From: a virus
Direction: 5' to 3' (one strand)
Virus record (IMG/VR): IMGVR_UViG_3300028365_000002
Location: 1 to 64,000 of that record
DNA: 64,000 nucleotides
Part shown: in pieces, positions 1 to 9,331 of the stretch
Numbering within the stretch: the stretch's first letter is position 1
How the letters are laid out: every line of letters starts with the position of its first letter
Notes under the pieces: model-generated
The model's input: the letters and a program-made list of their open reading frames with translations, nothing else
What the model was told of the DNA's origin: nothing
The model's database searches: none
Translations under genes and position numbers: made by a program

Positions 1-900
1 TTGTGCACCCAGAGTACCATCTATACCTCGAATACCAGTAGTTCCTTGAATGCCTTGAATACCCTGTGCACCCAGAGTACCATCTATACCTCGAATACCA
101 GTAGTTCCTTGAATGCCTTGAATACCCTGTGCACCTTGTGCACCCAGAGTACCATCTATGCCCTGAATGCCAGTAGTTCCTTGAATACCAGTAGTTCCTC
201 GAATACCTTGAATACCTTGTGCGCCCAAGGTTCCATCTATGCCCTGAATGCCAGTAGTTCCTTGAATACCAGTAGTTCCTCGAATACCCTGAATACCTTG
301 TGCGCCCAAGGTTCCATCTATGCCCTGAATGCCAGTAGTTCCTTGAATACCTTGAATGCCAGTTGTTCCTTGAACGCCTTGTCTACCTTGAATACCAGTA
401 GTTCCCTGAATGCCTTGAATGCCAGTAGTTCCTTGAATACCTTGAATACCTTGAATACCCTGAATACCCGCTGTTCCTTGAATACCCTGGGACCCAACTG
501 TTCCTTGAATGCCAGTAGTTCCTTGAATACCTTGAATACCTTGAATACCCTGAATACCCGCTGTTCCTTGAATACCTTGAATACCCTGAATACCCTGTGC
601 GCCCAAAGTCCCATCTATACCTTGAATACCTTGGGACCCATCTATGCCTTGAATGCCAGTAGTTCCTTGAATACCTTGGATGCCCGTTGTACCTTGAATA
701 CCTCGGGACCCAGTAAATCCGAGAGATCCAGTATAGCCAAGATTACCCTGTGATCCAGTATAGCCAAGATTGCCCTGTGACCCAGTAAATCCGCGAGATC
801 CAGTATAGCCAAGATTACCCTGTGATCCAGTATAGCCAAGATTGCCCTGTGACCCAGTAAATCCGCGAGATCCAGTATAGCCGATTGGGCCACGTATTCC
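1..900. repeat. Imperfect tandem repeats encoding Gly-X-Y triplets
   Basis: The DNA consists of 9-bp-based imperfect repeats in several higher-order units. A 72-bp unit starts at 709 and recurs at 781 and, in part, at 853. Longer blocks of about 60-70 bp recur between 1 and 330, and a block around 415-480 recurs around 505-570. The repeats are in frame with the collagen-like gene on the minus strand, so length changes by recombination would keep the reading frame. Confidence 0.85.
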
Positions 901-2163
901 CTGAGATCCAGAAAACCCAGTGCCAACAGATCCAGTAAATCCAGTGTCACCTTTTATGCCTGCAACTCCGTCTAAGTTTACATCCCATGTACTATATGTG
1001 CCAGATCCAGTTATCGATGTAACATTAACTTCAAGATCTCCATTAACAGGATTGTAGCTAACTACTTCGCCTGTCATAAAGTTTATGCTGTCAAATGATA
1101 TAATAACTGTTTGAGAGATAGAGTATGATAAATCTTCGTCAACAACTAAGTTTTTTGTACCTGTGCTAATAGTAAGTGTCGATGAACTAGTTGTTTTGTA
1201 GCGGTCGCTGCTACTACCAGTATCACCTTGTGGTCCTTGTGGACCACTAGTGGTTACCCATTGTTGACTTGTTCCATCATCATAATATATATTAAGAGTC
1301 GAGTCAGACGTATTAAACCAAACTTGTCCGTCTACTGCATTGCTTGGCTCTGTATCAGAGGTTTCGGCTCCAAGCAATGCAGTTGTTGACGTTAATATTT
1401 GCCATGTAGAACCATCAAATATAAACCTATTAATCTCTTCAGAAACTGATAATACATAGTCATTAGTCTGTCCTTCGATTGTATTCCCGTTGCGTATTAC
1501 TGTAACATTATTAACCGCTACATTGCCACCGTCGCCGATAATAACAACACTACCCGATACTGGTGCAGCCGGCAATGTAACATTAAATGATCCAGTAGTA
1601 GTACTATCAAGTAATAATGCATCTCCGGAAATAGCAGTATAATTGCCAGTTATATATGTCCAGTTTGAATACTTTCCAGAATTAAATGTGTCAACATAGT
1701 TCTTGGTAGCAGCATCTTGCGGGCCAGTTGGCGGTAATACATTAATAATTCTTGAATTAGTTACAGAAACAACCCCAGTGCCGTTAGGGTTGAGTACAAT
1801 ATTTTCATCAATCTCTGATGTAATTGTAACACCACTAATATTTAAGTCGGCAACATTTATGCCGTTTTCAAACGTTGAAATGTCCTGAAATGTTTTAAGT
1901 CCATTAATAACTTGGTCACCTGATGTTCGAATAACAGTGCTATCAACGCTAATTGAATCATCGTTATTAACTTCTATGCCATTGTCAAAGTTTAACCATT
2001 TTCGTGTACCAGAAATATCTGATGCCGGAACACTATTTTCAACTGTGGGTACTCCTAAGTCTGGCTCGGCATTTTGTAGATCTATAAAATCATAACGGTC
2101 TGCAGAGGCATCTGCAGACGGAGTTTTTTTAACTTTATTACTTAAAAGTTTTAAATTACGCAT
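1..2163 (-). CDS. Collagen-like tail fibre protein (3' end beyond window)
   Basis: Open from an ATG at 2163 to the left edge with no stop (721 codons), so the C-terminus is missing. The first ~300 residues are a fibre-type head domain, including a 'PQDAATKNYVD'-like motif at about residues 140-150 that is common in phage fibres. A short GPQGPQGD stretch sits near residues 305-312. From about residue 400 to the edge the protein is an almost perfect Gly-X-Y collagen repeat, rich in GIQ, GTT, GID, GYTGSQ and GNL triplets. Such repeats form trimeric stalks in phage fibres. The start overlaps the stop of the upstream 112-residue gene by 8 bp, which suggests coupled translation. By inference it is a distal or accessory tail fibre; the receptor-binding tip, if any, lies outside the window. 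The serine/asparagine-rich plus-strand frame opposite it is an artefact of the repeat. Confidence 0.85.
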   Translation of the reverse strand, partial: MRNLKLLSNKVKKTPSADASADRYDFIDLQNAEPDLGVPTVENSVPASDISGTRKWLNFDNGIEVNNDDSISVDSTVIRTSGDQVINGLKTFQDISTFENGINVADLNISGVTITSEIDENIVLNPNGTGVVSVTNSRIINVLPPTGPQDAATKNYVDTFNSGKYSNWTYITGNYTAISGDALLLDSTTTGSFNVTLPAAPVSGSVVIIGDGGNVAVNNVTVIRNGNTIEGQTNDYVLSVSEEINRFIFDGSTWQILTSTTALLGAETSDTEPSNAVDGQVWFNTSDSTLNIYYDDGTSQQWVTTSGPQGPQGDTGSSSDRYKTTSSSTLTISTGTKNLVVDEDLSYSISQTVIISFDSINFMTGEVVSYNPVNGDLEVNVTSITGSGTYSTWDVNLDGVAGIKGDTGFTGSVGTGFSGSQGIRGPIGYTGSRGFTGSQGNLGYTGSQGNLGYTGSRGFTGSQGNLGYTGSQGNLGYTGSLGFTGSRGIQGTTGIQGIQGTTGIQGIDGSQGIQGIDGTLGAQGIQGIQGIQGTAGIQGIQGIQGIQGTTGIQGTVGSQGIQGTAGIQGIQGIQGIQGTTGIQGIQGTTGIQGRQGVQGTTGIQGIQGTTGIQGIDGTLGAQGIQGIRGTTGIQGTTGIQGIDGTLGAQGIQGIRGTTGIQGTTGIQGIDGTLGAQGAQGIQGIQGTTGIRGIDGTLGAQGIQGIQGTTGIRGIDGTLGAQ

Positions 2164-2494
2164 TAAGCGACTCCAGTACACTCAGTGTAATTTTAAATGC
2201 ATTATCTGACGATGCATATATTTTAATACTGTTGCCTTCCTCGATAATTAGTTTACCTGTAATTAAGCTAGTTGAATCGTTTCCAGGGATTGTAAATCCC
2301 TTTACTAATTCTGTATCTGTATTAGTCGAACTGTTAAAATGTGTAAAAGTTATTTCAGCACTTGACGTAGTTATGTTAGCAACTTGTGCCATTAGAACAA
2401 TTCCGGTGTTTCCTAGTGGTGAACTATATATTATTTCGTTAGCAGTTGTTACGTCTGCTGTTATAGTTCTAAATACGTTAATAGGTGATGCCAT
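2156..2494 (-). CDS. Small virion-type protein of unknown function (112 aa)
   Basis: The 112 residues begin MASPINVFRTITADVTTA and are rich in Thr, Ser, Ile and Val in alternating patterns, suggesting a compact beta-sandwich. No signal peptide or membrane segment is visible. It lies between the giant repeat protein (6 bp upstream) and the collagen-like fibre (8-bp overlap), so it is probably co-transcribed with them. By inference it is a fibre-associated or head-decoration protein. The fold resembles its neighbour at 7508-7870 in length and composition (both have an early 'TSI/ANEI..S..V.N' stretch), so the two may be distant paralogues. I do not recognise a named family. Confidence 0.75.
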   Translation of the reverse strand: MASPINVFRTITADVTTANEIIYSSPLGNTGIVLMAQVANITTSSAEITFTHFNSSTNTDTELVKGFTIPGNDSTSLITGKLIIEEGNSIKIYASSDNAFKITLSVLESLNA

Positions 2495-2499
2495 TATTA

Positions 2500-5400
2500 T
2501 TAATCCTCAATTGCTAGTATGTATGGTGTTAGCACAGCAAACAAACTTCTATCAAAAGTGTCGCCTTCAATTGTACCTGTCGTTCTATTTATCGTTAAGT
2601 CATCACCGATTCTAAAATCGCCTTCCTGATCTGTACCAGTATAGTAGACTCTGCCGCCGTTTTGTTGTATAACTTGATTTTCTAGAATTGGCCGTCCACC
2701 TTCGTACGGTAATGCAGCGTTAACGTCTATGCCGGCGCCGACCCACTCAAATGTATGTCCGCTTGCAGTAATTAAACTATACTGATGGAAACTAACTGAA
2801 GATCCTGATATAATGTCGTTGGTATCAAGTGGAATAGTTTCATCAAGTGTTACCTGACATACATATCCGTTATCAACCAGTCTAATTACAATGTCAAACA
2901 ACTCCTCAACTTTGATCACTTCGGTAGCTGTAGCAGGTGCAATCGAAGTATCTTGTACACTTACGGATTGCAGTGAATTAACTGTAATGTTAGTTATGCA
3001 ATCAGATACAACATCTTTTAATCTTGCATAAGTTGCAAGGGTGACAGATTTTTGACTTGCCGGAATCTGTAATGTGCCGCCGCTATAATATTCATCAGCG
3101 GCATCAATTGTTTGACTGTTTCCATTGTATAATAAATCGTATGTAATTGCATCTATTATAAATGCAATATCTTCTTCACATTTTGCAGAATTGTATTCGA
3201 GTAACGGATAATATAAAGAAATAAATGCAGTACCCTCGTCGATTATAAATTGTTTGTTATTTTGCAAAATATCTCTTGACTGTTCTACATTTACATTTAC
3301 GCCAACCGGCGCAGTGTAATTAATCGCAGGTGCTACACTAGTACCGTTAGATATAATGTTAATTAACATATCAAAACTATCCGAAATTGTACTATAGTCG
3401 CTAATAGAACTATCTATTAATTCTAGTATTTTTATCTTAACGAAGTTAATCGCCGCAGTTGTTTCTGATAACTGATTGCCAATAACTTTTGCTGCGCTTG
3501 CTCTATAATAACTCTTTCCTGCTAATATAGTTTTATAGTTAGTATCAAGTGCCAAGTCGTCAACAACTGCTTGTATAATAAGCTTAATATCCCTTGCACA
3601 CTTTGACTGGTTGTAATTGAACTTACTAAATCGAGTATTAATATAATCTATTGTCGCTGCTCGCGTGTCGATACTACTGGTAACTATTTCTAAATAGTCA
3701 CTTTGTAATTCTGTCGGTGCCCACGCAATTGACGGATTAATTTTTGAAACTACTGAATCGGTATTACCTGCTCTTATAACAGAGATCACTAATTCTAATT
3801 TTCTTGCAATTCCTGTTGCTGTAACTGCATTTGATGGAGTTGAATTAATCACCTGTGATTCTATATTTCCAGTAGTTACCGAGATTGCCACTTCCTGTAC
3901 AACATCGGTGATTACCGAACTAAGATGATCATAAGCTGAAATAGTTTCCATAACTTCGTCGGCACCTAGCTGACTTGTCCTGCCCGCAAAGTAACTCAAT
4001 GCTACTGTGCGCATTGCAGTATTACCGCCATAAAGTGTATCGTATGTTAATGCATCAACAATAAATCCTACATCTCTTGCACACTTGTCTTCGTCAAACG
4101 CAAAGTCTGCAATTTCATTGTTAATCTCGGCAATAGCAAGTAACGAAACAGATGACTTGTTACCAATAATTGTTGCATAATCAGCCTGAGCAGTTGTTGC
4201 CGTCCAAGTTATTGAAGGAAGTTCTTTTTCGTCCAAGCCGGCAGCTGATCCTGCTTGTACAATATCAATGGTTATTTGAATTAATGAAGTTGCGTCATTT
4301 GCTTCATTGACACTTGCTGCGTCGCCGGTAATATCTTGCACACTGGCATTGCCAGTTGACACTACTACACTTTGTTTCTGTATGACCTGAGCAACTACTG
4401 TTTGTAATCTTTCAAATACTGCAATAGTCGGAGCCGTTTGACCCGTGCCGAGTTGTAATACAGCGTTATCAAAATAGCTCTCTGCGACAACTCTAGAAGC
4501 AGTATTACCACCGTATAATGTATCAAATATTAATGCATCGATTATAAATCCAACATCTCGACGACATGCAGCAGCGTCATATGTAAATGATAAAGTAAAT
4601 GGTGAAATGTTCTCTGCAACTTGAACAGTAATCCATGCATCAATTTCGTCTTGCATAAAGAGTTTGTTTGCAACAAATTGAGAATTAGCATTGAGTGTAT
4701 TTTCTGTTGCGTTAATCGGTAACGTGTTAACTGTTGTACTCTGTGCATTTGTGTTTATTATGTTAGTTATTTCATTAAATAACGTAGCAACTCTAATTTT
4801 GCTAGTTGAACTAATATTTAATGCAAGTATTGTTACTTTTACAAATTCTATTGCTGCTAGTGTCTGTGACAATTGATTAGCAAGTACTACTGCCGAACTT
4901 CCTCTTCTGTATGAAAGTCCTGCTGTGATAGAATTATGATTTGAATTTAACACAACATCCAGTGAAACAGCATCTAAAATTAATCCAACATCTCGTATAC
5001 ATTTTTCTTCATTGTATATATGGGGAGGAAATGCGTCGTTAATAAACGCAATAGTCTCTGCTATAAGAAAATCTTTATTTAATTGTAATAAATCCTTAGC
5101 ATTAATAGTTGCACTATCTGCATTAGTAGGTTCCGGAAATGTTATCGAGTCCGGATTATTGTTTTCAAAAATGTCCAGCATTTCGTTAAATGATAGATTA
5201 ATCCTTGAGGTTGCAGTAGTACCAACCTCAAGGGCAATTAAGCTATCTCTAACAAATTCAATTGCCGATTTAGTTTGTACAAACTGGTCTTGTTTTACTT
5301 TAAGAGAGTTTATTCTTTGATAAGACAAACCTGCAATAACCGAGTTGTAATTTGTTCCTAGTGCAACGTCCATAGAAACAGCATCAATGATTAAGCCAAC

Positions 5401-7506
5401 GTCTCTTGAACATAGTACTTCGTCGTAAACAAAACTAGAAAATTGGTCATTTAAAAACTCAATAGTATCAATAGAAATTTTAGTTTTATTGTCGAGTATA
5501 GTTTGTCTTGAAGACAACGAAGTAGCATCCTGTGACGAAAAGTCTGGCTCATTGTTGTCAATAAAATCATTTATAAAACTACCATTCTCTATATAACCTG
5601 TTATAGTGTCATATAATGTATTTGTTTTAATTGTCATCTCTACTGTAGACGAATTAGTGCTAGTATCTTGTGTAGTAACTGAATTTTTACGCACAACTGT
5701 AATGTTTAATAGGCAATCTTTTGTAACTGTTCTAATATAATTATATACAGCAAGAGTTGAATCTTTTTCATCTTCGCCTAATTGCAGTGCAGTACCAAAA
5801 TAATATTGTTGACCCGCTACAAGACTTTGACTGTTTCCACCGTAAAGGACATCGTATGTAATAGCATCAACTATATAACCAATATCAGTTCTGCATACTG
5901 CTTCGTTATATGTCGACGAGGGATAATTTTCGTTAATATATGCAATACCTTCTTCAATAATAAAGTCTTTGTTTAATACTAAAATAGATTTAGCTCTTAG
6001 TTCAGCACTTGATACACCAACTGGGTCGTTGAACTCTATTGTGTCGGCATTACCAATGCCATTGGTTACAATATCAATGATTTCATTAAGGTTAGATTCT
6101 ATTCTTATATATGGAACAGTACCATTAGTTAGTAATGCTAGCATTTCTGTTTTTAAGAATTCAATGGCTGCAATTGTTTCCGTTAACTGGTTACTAATTA
6201 ATCCACTTGCTGACCCATTATAGTACGACCTTGCTGAAACAATACTACTGTAATTAGTATTCATTACCATGTCGCTAGTAGCAGCTTTAATAAGGATGCC
6301 AACGTCTCTTGCACATTTAGATTGACTGTATTGCAATGATGGATATGTTGTATTAACATAAGCTACTGTATCAACCTTTAATGCATCAGTTGCTGCAATT
6401 ATTGTATTTCTTGCAATCTGCAGGGACGACAATTGATTAGTAAAATTAGGATTTTCAACCGTTGTTTTACCAATTTTAACATCGGATGTTGTAGAAACTG
6501 TGTAATATTTTGATCCGTCGAATGATAATGCGTCTCCGGAGTTTGGACGCTTAACTAAATTATTTATTAATATATCCGAGCCACCAAATTTTGGTGCTGT
6601 AATTGTCTGAGCAACTGACCCGTAATACTTCGGAAGACTTACTCCATCGGCTTTTAATCCAAATGTACCAAACGAGCTGTTTGAGTTTGTTAATGAACAA
6701 AATCCTCCAGATTCGCATAGAATTGCAATTTCGCAACAAATTGTAAATACCGAAACTAACTGAGTGTTACCTAGGTTCAGCATGTGAATTCCAGTGCCGC
6801 CTTGGTTATATTGAGTAAATGCGTCAACAACCATAGACTTTAATCCAGTTGCATGTGCGCCGTCGACTCGCATACCAGTACCGGTAGTAGTGATAGACGT
6901 ACAGTTTTGTACGTACGGAGATTTAAAAATTTGTCCAGCTGATCCATCAGGGTTAAATGCTACAACAGCTGCCGGTGCTTCGTGATCCTTAAAAGTGATA
7001 CCGGCAAGATACGAACCGTTGTTTACCCAAAACATGTCTACCTTTGGTGAAGCTGATCGTATTATAACTGTACGTAAACTATCTCCAATGATTCCTACAT
7101 CCTTTGGAACAATAACAGGATTTTCTAAAGTATAATCACCTGCTTTAATGTGCAAAGTTGCACCCTCGGGTACTTTGCTCAATGCATATTTAATAGATGA
7201 AAATCCACTGCCTATTGTTTTGCCATTGTTTGAGTCTGACCCATTCTTGGTAACATAAAACACATTGTCGGCTATGTCAATTGCATTAGTCCATTCGTTG
7301 CCTTCAAAATACTCAAATTTAAGCGTGTCTGTGTTGTATCGTGCCGATCCAGCTGCGGCTCTGAGAGGACGTAACGAAGTTGGGCCTTTGGGAATAATTA
7401 AAGATCCGCTAACATCAAGTGACACTTGTTGCTGCGATGGATCTACCTTTAGGCCACTTCCTTTGATGTTTCTTGAGTTTGTATTTTGTGATTTAAGTAA
7501 TCTCAT
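2500..7506 (-). CDS. Giant fibre/virion protein: beta-helix head, eight internal repeats, conserved tail
   Basis: 1668 residues. Residues ~80-290 look like a right-handed beta-helix of the pectate-lyase type: 'FYVTKNGSDSNNGKT' is followed by ladders such as ATLHIKAGDYTL, GIIGDSLRTVIIR and MFWVNNGSYLAGITF. From ~390 to ~1560 there are eight repeats of about 140-160 residues, each with a signature like 'Y-x4-C-x-R-D-[VI]-G-[FL]-I-[IV]-D-A', in two subtypes. The last ~90 residues (FEWVGAG, GRVYYTGTDQEGDFRIGDDL, a TIEG turn, then a LFAVLTPYILAI-type end) match the C-terminal signature I recall from large cyanophage fibre and structural proteins. Start ATG at 7506 follows a GGAAG ribosome site. 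No enzyme active site is evident. Probably a tail or side fibre; the exact virion location is unknown. Confidence 0.8.
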   Translation of the reverse strand: MRLLKSQNTNSRNIKGSGLKVDPSQQQVSLDVSGSLIIPKGPTSLRPLRAAAGSARYNTDTLKFEYFEGNEWTNAIDIADNVFYVTKNGSDSNNGKTIGSGFSSIKYALSKVPEGATLHIKAGDYTLENPVIVPKDVGIIGDSLRTVIIRSASPKVDMFWVNNGSYLAGITFKDHEAPAAVVAFNPDGSAGQIFKSPYVQNCTSITTTGTGMRVDGAHATGLKSMVVDAFTQYNQGGTGIHMLNLGNTQLVSVFTICCEIAILCESGGFCSLTNSNSSFGTFGLKADGVSLPKYYGSVAQTITAPKFGGSDILINNLVKRPNSGDALSFDGSKYYTVSTTSDVKIGKTTVENPNFTNQLSSLQIARNTIIAATDALKVDTVAYVNTTYPSLQYSQSKCARDVGILIKAATSDMVMNTNYSSIVSARSYYNGSASGLISNQLTETIAAIEFLKTEMLALLTNGTVPYIRIESNLNEIIDIVTNGIGNADTIEFNDPVGVSSAELRAKSILVLNKDFIIEEGIAYINENYPSSTYNEAVCRTDIGYIVDAITYDVLYGGNSQSLVAGQQYYFGTALQLGEDEKDSTLAVYNYIRTVTKDCLLNITVVRKNSVTTQDTSTNSSTVEMTIKTNTLYDTITGYIENGSFINDFIDNNEPDFSSQDATSLSSRQTILDNKTKISIDTIEFLNDQFSSFVYDEVLCSRDVGLIIDAVSMDVALGTNYNSVIAGLSYQRINSLKVKQDQFVQTKSAIEFVRDSLIALEVGTTATSRINLSFNEMLDIFENNNPDSITFPEPTNADSATINAKDLLQLNKDFLIAETIAFINDAFPPHIYNEEKCIRDVGLILDAVSLDVVLNSNHNSITAGLSYRRGSSAVVLANQLSQTLAAIEFVKVTILALNISSTSKIRVATLFNEITNIINTNAQSTTVNTLPINATENTLNANSQFVANKLFMQDEIDAWITVQVAENISPFTLSFTYDAAACRRDVGFIIDALIFDTLYGGNTASRVVAESYFDNAVLQLGTGQTAPTIAVFERLQTVVAQVIQKQSVVVSTGNASVQDITGDAASVNEANDATSLIQITIDIVQAGSAAGLDEKELPSITWTATTAQADYATIIGNKSSVSLLAIAEINNEIADFAFDEDKCARDVGFIVDALTYDTLYGGNTAMRTVALSYFAGRTSQLGADEVMETISAYDHLSSVITDVVQEVAISVTTGNIESQVINSTPSNAVTATGIARKLELVISVIRAGNTDSVVSKINPSIAWAPTELQSDYLEIVTSSIDTRAATIDYINTRFSKFNYNQSKCARDIKLIIQAVVDDLALDTNYKTILAGKSYYRASAAKVIGNQLSETTAAINFVKIKILELIDSSISDYSTISDSFDMLINIISNGTSVAPAINYTAPVGVNVNVEQSRDILQNNKQFIIDEGTAFISLYYPLLEYNSAKCEEDIAFIIDAITYDLLYNGNSQTIDAADEYYSGGTLQIPASQKSVTLATYARLKDVVSDCITNITVNSLQSVSVQDTSIAPATATEVIKVEELFDIVIRLVDNGYVCQVTLDETIPLDTNDIISGSSVSFHQYSLITASGHTFEWVGAGIDVNAALPYEGGRPILENQVIQQNGGRVYYTGTDQEGDFRIGDDLTINRTTGTIEGDTFDRSLFAVLTPYILAIED

Positions 7507-7507
7507 T

Positions 7508-7870
7508 TTATACTTCCAGGTAACTTACTGATACTGATAAATTAGTTAATTCTCCAACTAGGGCCGGAAAGGCAACAAAACTTAATTCTTCTCCTTGGTC
7601 AAGAATAACTTTTTCAGTATCAAATGTAAAAGTTTCTCCTGCGACCAAGTCTAATGATCTTACTACGCATGTAACACTGTTTGATAGTGCCTGACCTGCT
7701 TTTCTAAAATGCATATCAAAACTTGCAGTATTTGCACTAGCGTCTCCGGCATTTGGATCATACGTGTTGCATACCATGATGCTGGTAATAGCAAATCTTT
7801 TATTTGCTGGCACGCCGCCTACAAATAAGTCTAACCGAGAAGTAGTTAGTTGTGCATTTTCTAGTGCCAT
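7508..7870 (-). CDS. Small virion-type protein of unknown function (120 aa)
   Basis: 120 residues beginning MALENAQLTTSRLDLFVG, with alternating hydrophobic residues and a C-terminus NLSVSVSYLEV typical of an all-beta structural protein. It is packed between two fibre-type genes: its stop is 1 bp from the start of the 1668-residue gene and its start is 10 bp from the preceding stop. That implies one late transcript. Length, composition and the central 'F.I.SI.VCNT' segment recall the 112-residue gene at 2156-2494. Function unknown; by context a decoration or fibre-attachment protein. Confidence 0.75.
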   Translation of the reverse strand: MALENAQLTTSRLDLFVGGVPANKRFAITSIMVCNTYDPNAGDASANTASFDMHFRKAGQALSNSVTCVVRSLDLVAGETFTFDTEKVILDQGEELSFVAFPALVGELTNLSVSVSYLEV

Positions 7871-7880
7871 TTTTATTCCT

Positions 7881-8801
7881 TTATAAAACCATACTAAACA
7901 ATAATGCTCTATTTCTAGATATTAATTCGTCAGTATTTGCGTCTTCGTCTATGTAGTATACTCCTGAGCCGCCCTCAGATGGTGTGTTAACGTAAAAACT
8001 ATGACCGCTAACTGGAGCATTAGGAACAGTATCAACCCGTTCAATTTCTAAAATTTTACTGATCTTAATTGTACCTTGCCCGGTAACAACTAACGTTATT
8101 GAGTCGTTTATGTTAGAAGTCTGAAAAGTTGTAACTGTTCCAAGTGATACAGAAGTTTCTGTAATCGTTAATCCATTAACTCCGTCGACTTCAACATCAA
8201 TTTTGCTAGGCGCGCCCGACACACTAAAATCACTTATTTCAATTTTAGTGTCGCCTTCGACAATTTTATTTTTAAAATCTTGTGATGTAAAGTCAATTAT
8301 TGCTTTAACATTTGGAATAGCATCGTCATCAATTGGTACACCAGTGTTTTCGTCATTAACATAAACAAACACTTGCTGTTCGTAATCAGTTGTTCCTGTT
8401 ACACTAACAATACTAGTACCGGAATTTATTAAATATAAATCTTCGCCATTGGTAGTTATGCTACTGGTCTTAATACCTATTAGATCTCCTAATGTGTTCT
8501 TAAATTCAAAATTTCCAAGAACAGTAGTACCATCAGACGGGTCCATCCATCTATTATCTTCATTAAATAATATAACAGTATCAGGAAGTGTTCCTCTGTC
8601 AATTTGAATACCCGAGGTATTTAAACTAATGCCGCTGCCAGTTTCTCCCTTGTTAATATGAACTATATTGTCAAAAATATCAAGGTTTCCAAGAATTTTT
8701 ACTGACCCAGCAGCACCAGGATCAAGGGCGATTTCGCCGCCGGTATTAATTTTAATCTTATAGTAATCGACTCCGTAGTTTGTTACCTTACTTAATGCCA
8801 T
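7881..8801 (-). CDS. Fibre-like virion protein (306 aa)
   Basis: 306 residues beginning MALSKVTNYGVDYYKIKI, followed by short beta-repeats (SVKILGNLDIFDN, GISLNTSGIQIDRG, IGIKTSSITTNGEDLYLIN). This is the usual look of phage fibre shafts that spell out alternating strands and turns. The C-terminus (SGHSFYVNTPSEG, GVYYIDEDANTDEL, LISRNRALLFSMVL) resembles attachment or trimerisation ends found in several marine myovirus fibre genes. There is no catalytic motif. It is preceded by the 124-residue gene (13 bp away) and probably shares the late promoter at 9268-9275. I infer a tail-fibre component; the family is not certain. Confidence 0.7.
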   Translation of the reverse strand: MALSKVTNYGVDYYKIKINTGGEIALDPGAAGSVKILGNLDIFDNIVHINKGETGSGISLNTSGIQIDRGTLPDTVILFNEDNRWMDPSDGTTVLGNFEFKNTLGDLIGIKTSSITTNGEDLYLINSGTSIVSVTGTTDYEQQVFVYVNDENTGVPIDDDAIPNVKAIIDFTSQDFKNKIVEGDTKIEISDFSVSGAPSKIDVEVDGVNGLTITETSVSLGTVTTFQTSNINDSITLVVTGQGTIKISKILEIERVDTVPNAPVSGHSFYVNTPSEGGSGVYYIDEDANTDELISRNRALLFSMVL

Positions 8802-8814
8802 CTCAAGTCACCTA

Positions 8815-9189
8815 TTATATTGCAGTCAGAACTAGAATATTAGATGTTGAATCGTCTTGAACTTCCCAAGTATAACGGTTGTTGTCAAAATCGATCATGG
8901 TTCTGTTATGAAATTTGCGTATGTTGACACCGTCGCCGTTGCCGCCGATGTATCCCTTGACAACCATTTCGTTGTCAGATGGAATGTCTTTGTCAACTAG
9001 AACACACGAACCGGAATTGCCGTCGCCGCCTGCTAGATCATTAACTCTAAATTTGGTTTCTGATCTTTGTGAAAGAATTATTCCGGTTAGTGTAACGTCG
9101 TTTGTTCCGATCTTAACCGTTGCTGGAATTGTTCCATCGTCGGCATCATTTGTAGTACCAAGATATTGTTTGTTAATTGGACGTCCCAT
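8815..9189 (-). CDS. Small virion-type protein (124 aa), first gene of the fibre operon
   Basis: 124 residues, MGRPINKQYLGTTNDADDGT at the start, Gly/Asp-rich loops (LAGGDGNSGSC, GYIGGNGDGVNIRKFHN) and a beta-rich C-terminus. ATG at 9189 has a good AGGAGAAAC ribosome site. A late-promoter motif lies about 80 bp upstream and a terminator just before that, so this gene opens the leftward fibre transcription unit. No enzyme motif is seen. I recall similar small proteins in cyanophage structural clusters, but no function is established from the sequence. Confidence 0.75.
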   Translation of the reverse strand: MGRPINKQYLGTTNDADDGTIPATVKIGTNDVTLTGIILSQRSETKFRVNDLAGGDGNSGSCVLVDKDIPSDNEMVVKGYIGGNGDGVNIRKFHNRTMIDFDNNRYTWEVQDDSTSNILVLTAI

Positions 9190-9267
9190 TTGTTTCTCCT
9201 ATGTTGACGTTCTAGGTCTACGCGGAGGGTATCCGCATAAGTCTGCTTGCGCAGCACTAGACACTTA

Positions 9268-9275
9268 TATTTATC
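9268..9275 (-). promoter_or_regulatory. Late promoter (GATAAATA)
   Basis: The minus strand reads GATAAATA, one base from the T4 late consensus TATAAATA. It lies between a strong terminator and the start of the 124-residue gene at 9189, leaving a leader of about 75 nt. It is well placed to drive the whole leftward fibre cluster. Confidence 0.6.
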
Positions 9276-9302
9276 AAAAGAACAGAATAGGTAGTCAAGG
9301 AA

Positions 9303-9331
9303 AAAGACTAGTCCGAATCGGACTAGTCTTT
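9303..9331 (-). terminator. Rho-independent terminator
   Basis: A perfect 14-bp inverted repeat (AAAGACTAGTCCGA and its complement) with a single central base is followed on the minus strand by a run of five T. It would stop transcripts coming from the 193-residue gene at 9621-10202. The stem is nearly symmetrical, but the T-run on the plus strand is only three bases. Confidence 0.8.

Noticed and set aside
1-753. 250-codon plus-strand frame rich in Ser, Asn, Leu and Thr
   Set aside because: It is the antisense reading of the Gly-X-Y repeat. The minus-strand frame is open through the whole 2163 bp, has a start, and makes collagen-like sequence.
1-900. Repeat array that could be taken for CRISPR
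   Set aside because: There are no regular repeat-spacer units; the repeats are contiguous, degenerate and in frame with a fibre gene.
318-950. Two minus-strand frames of about 100 codons with VFK/AIL-type repeats
   Set aside because: They are shifted-frame readings of the same collagen-coding repeats and have no ribosome sites.
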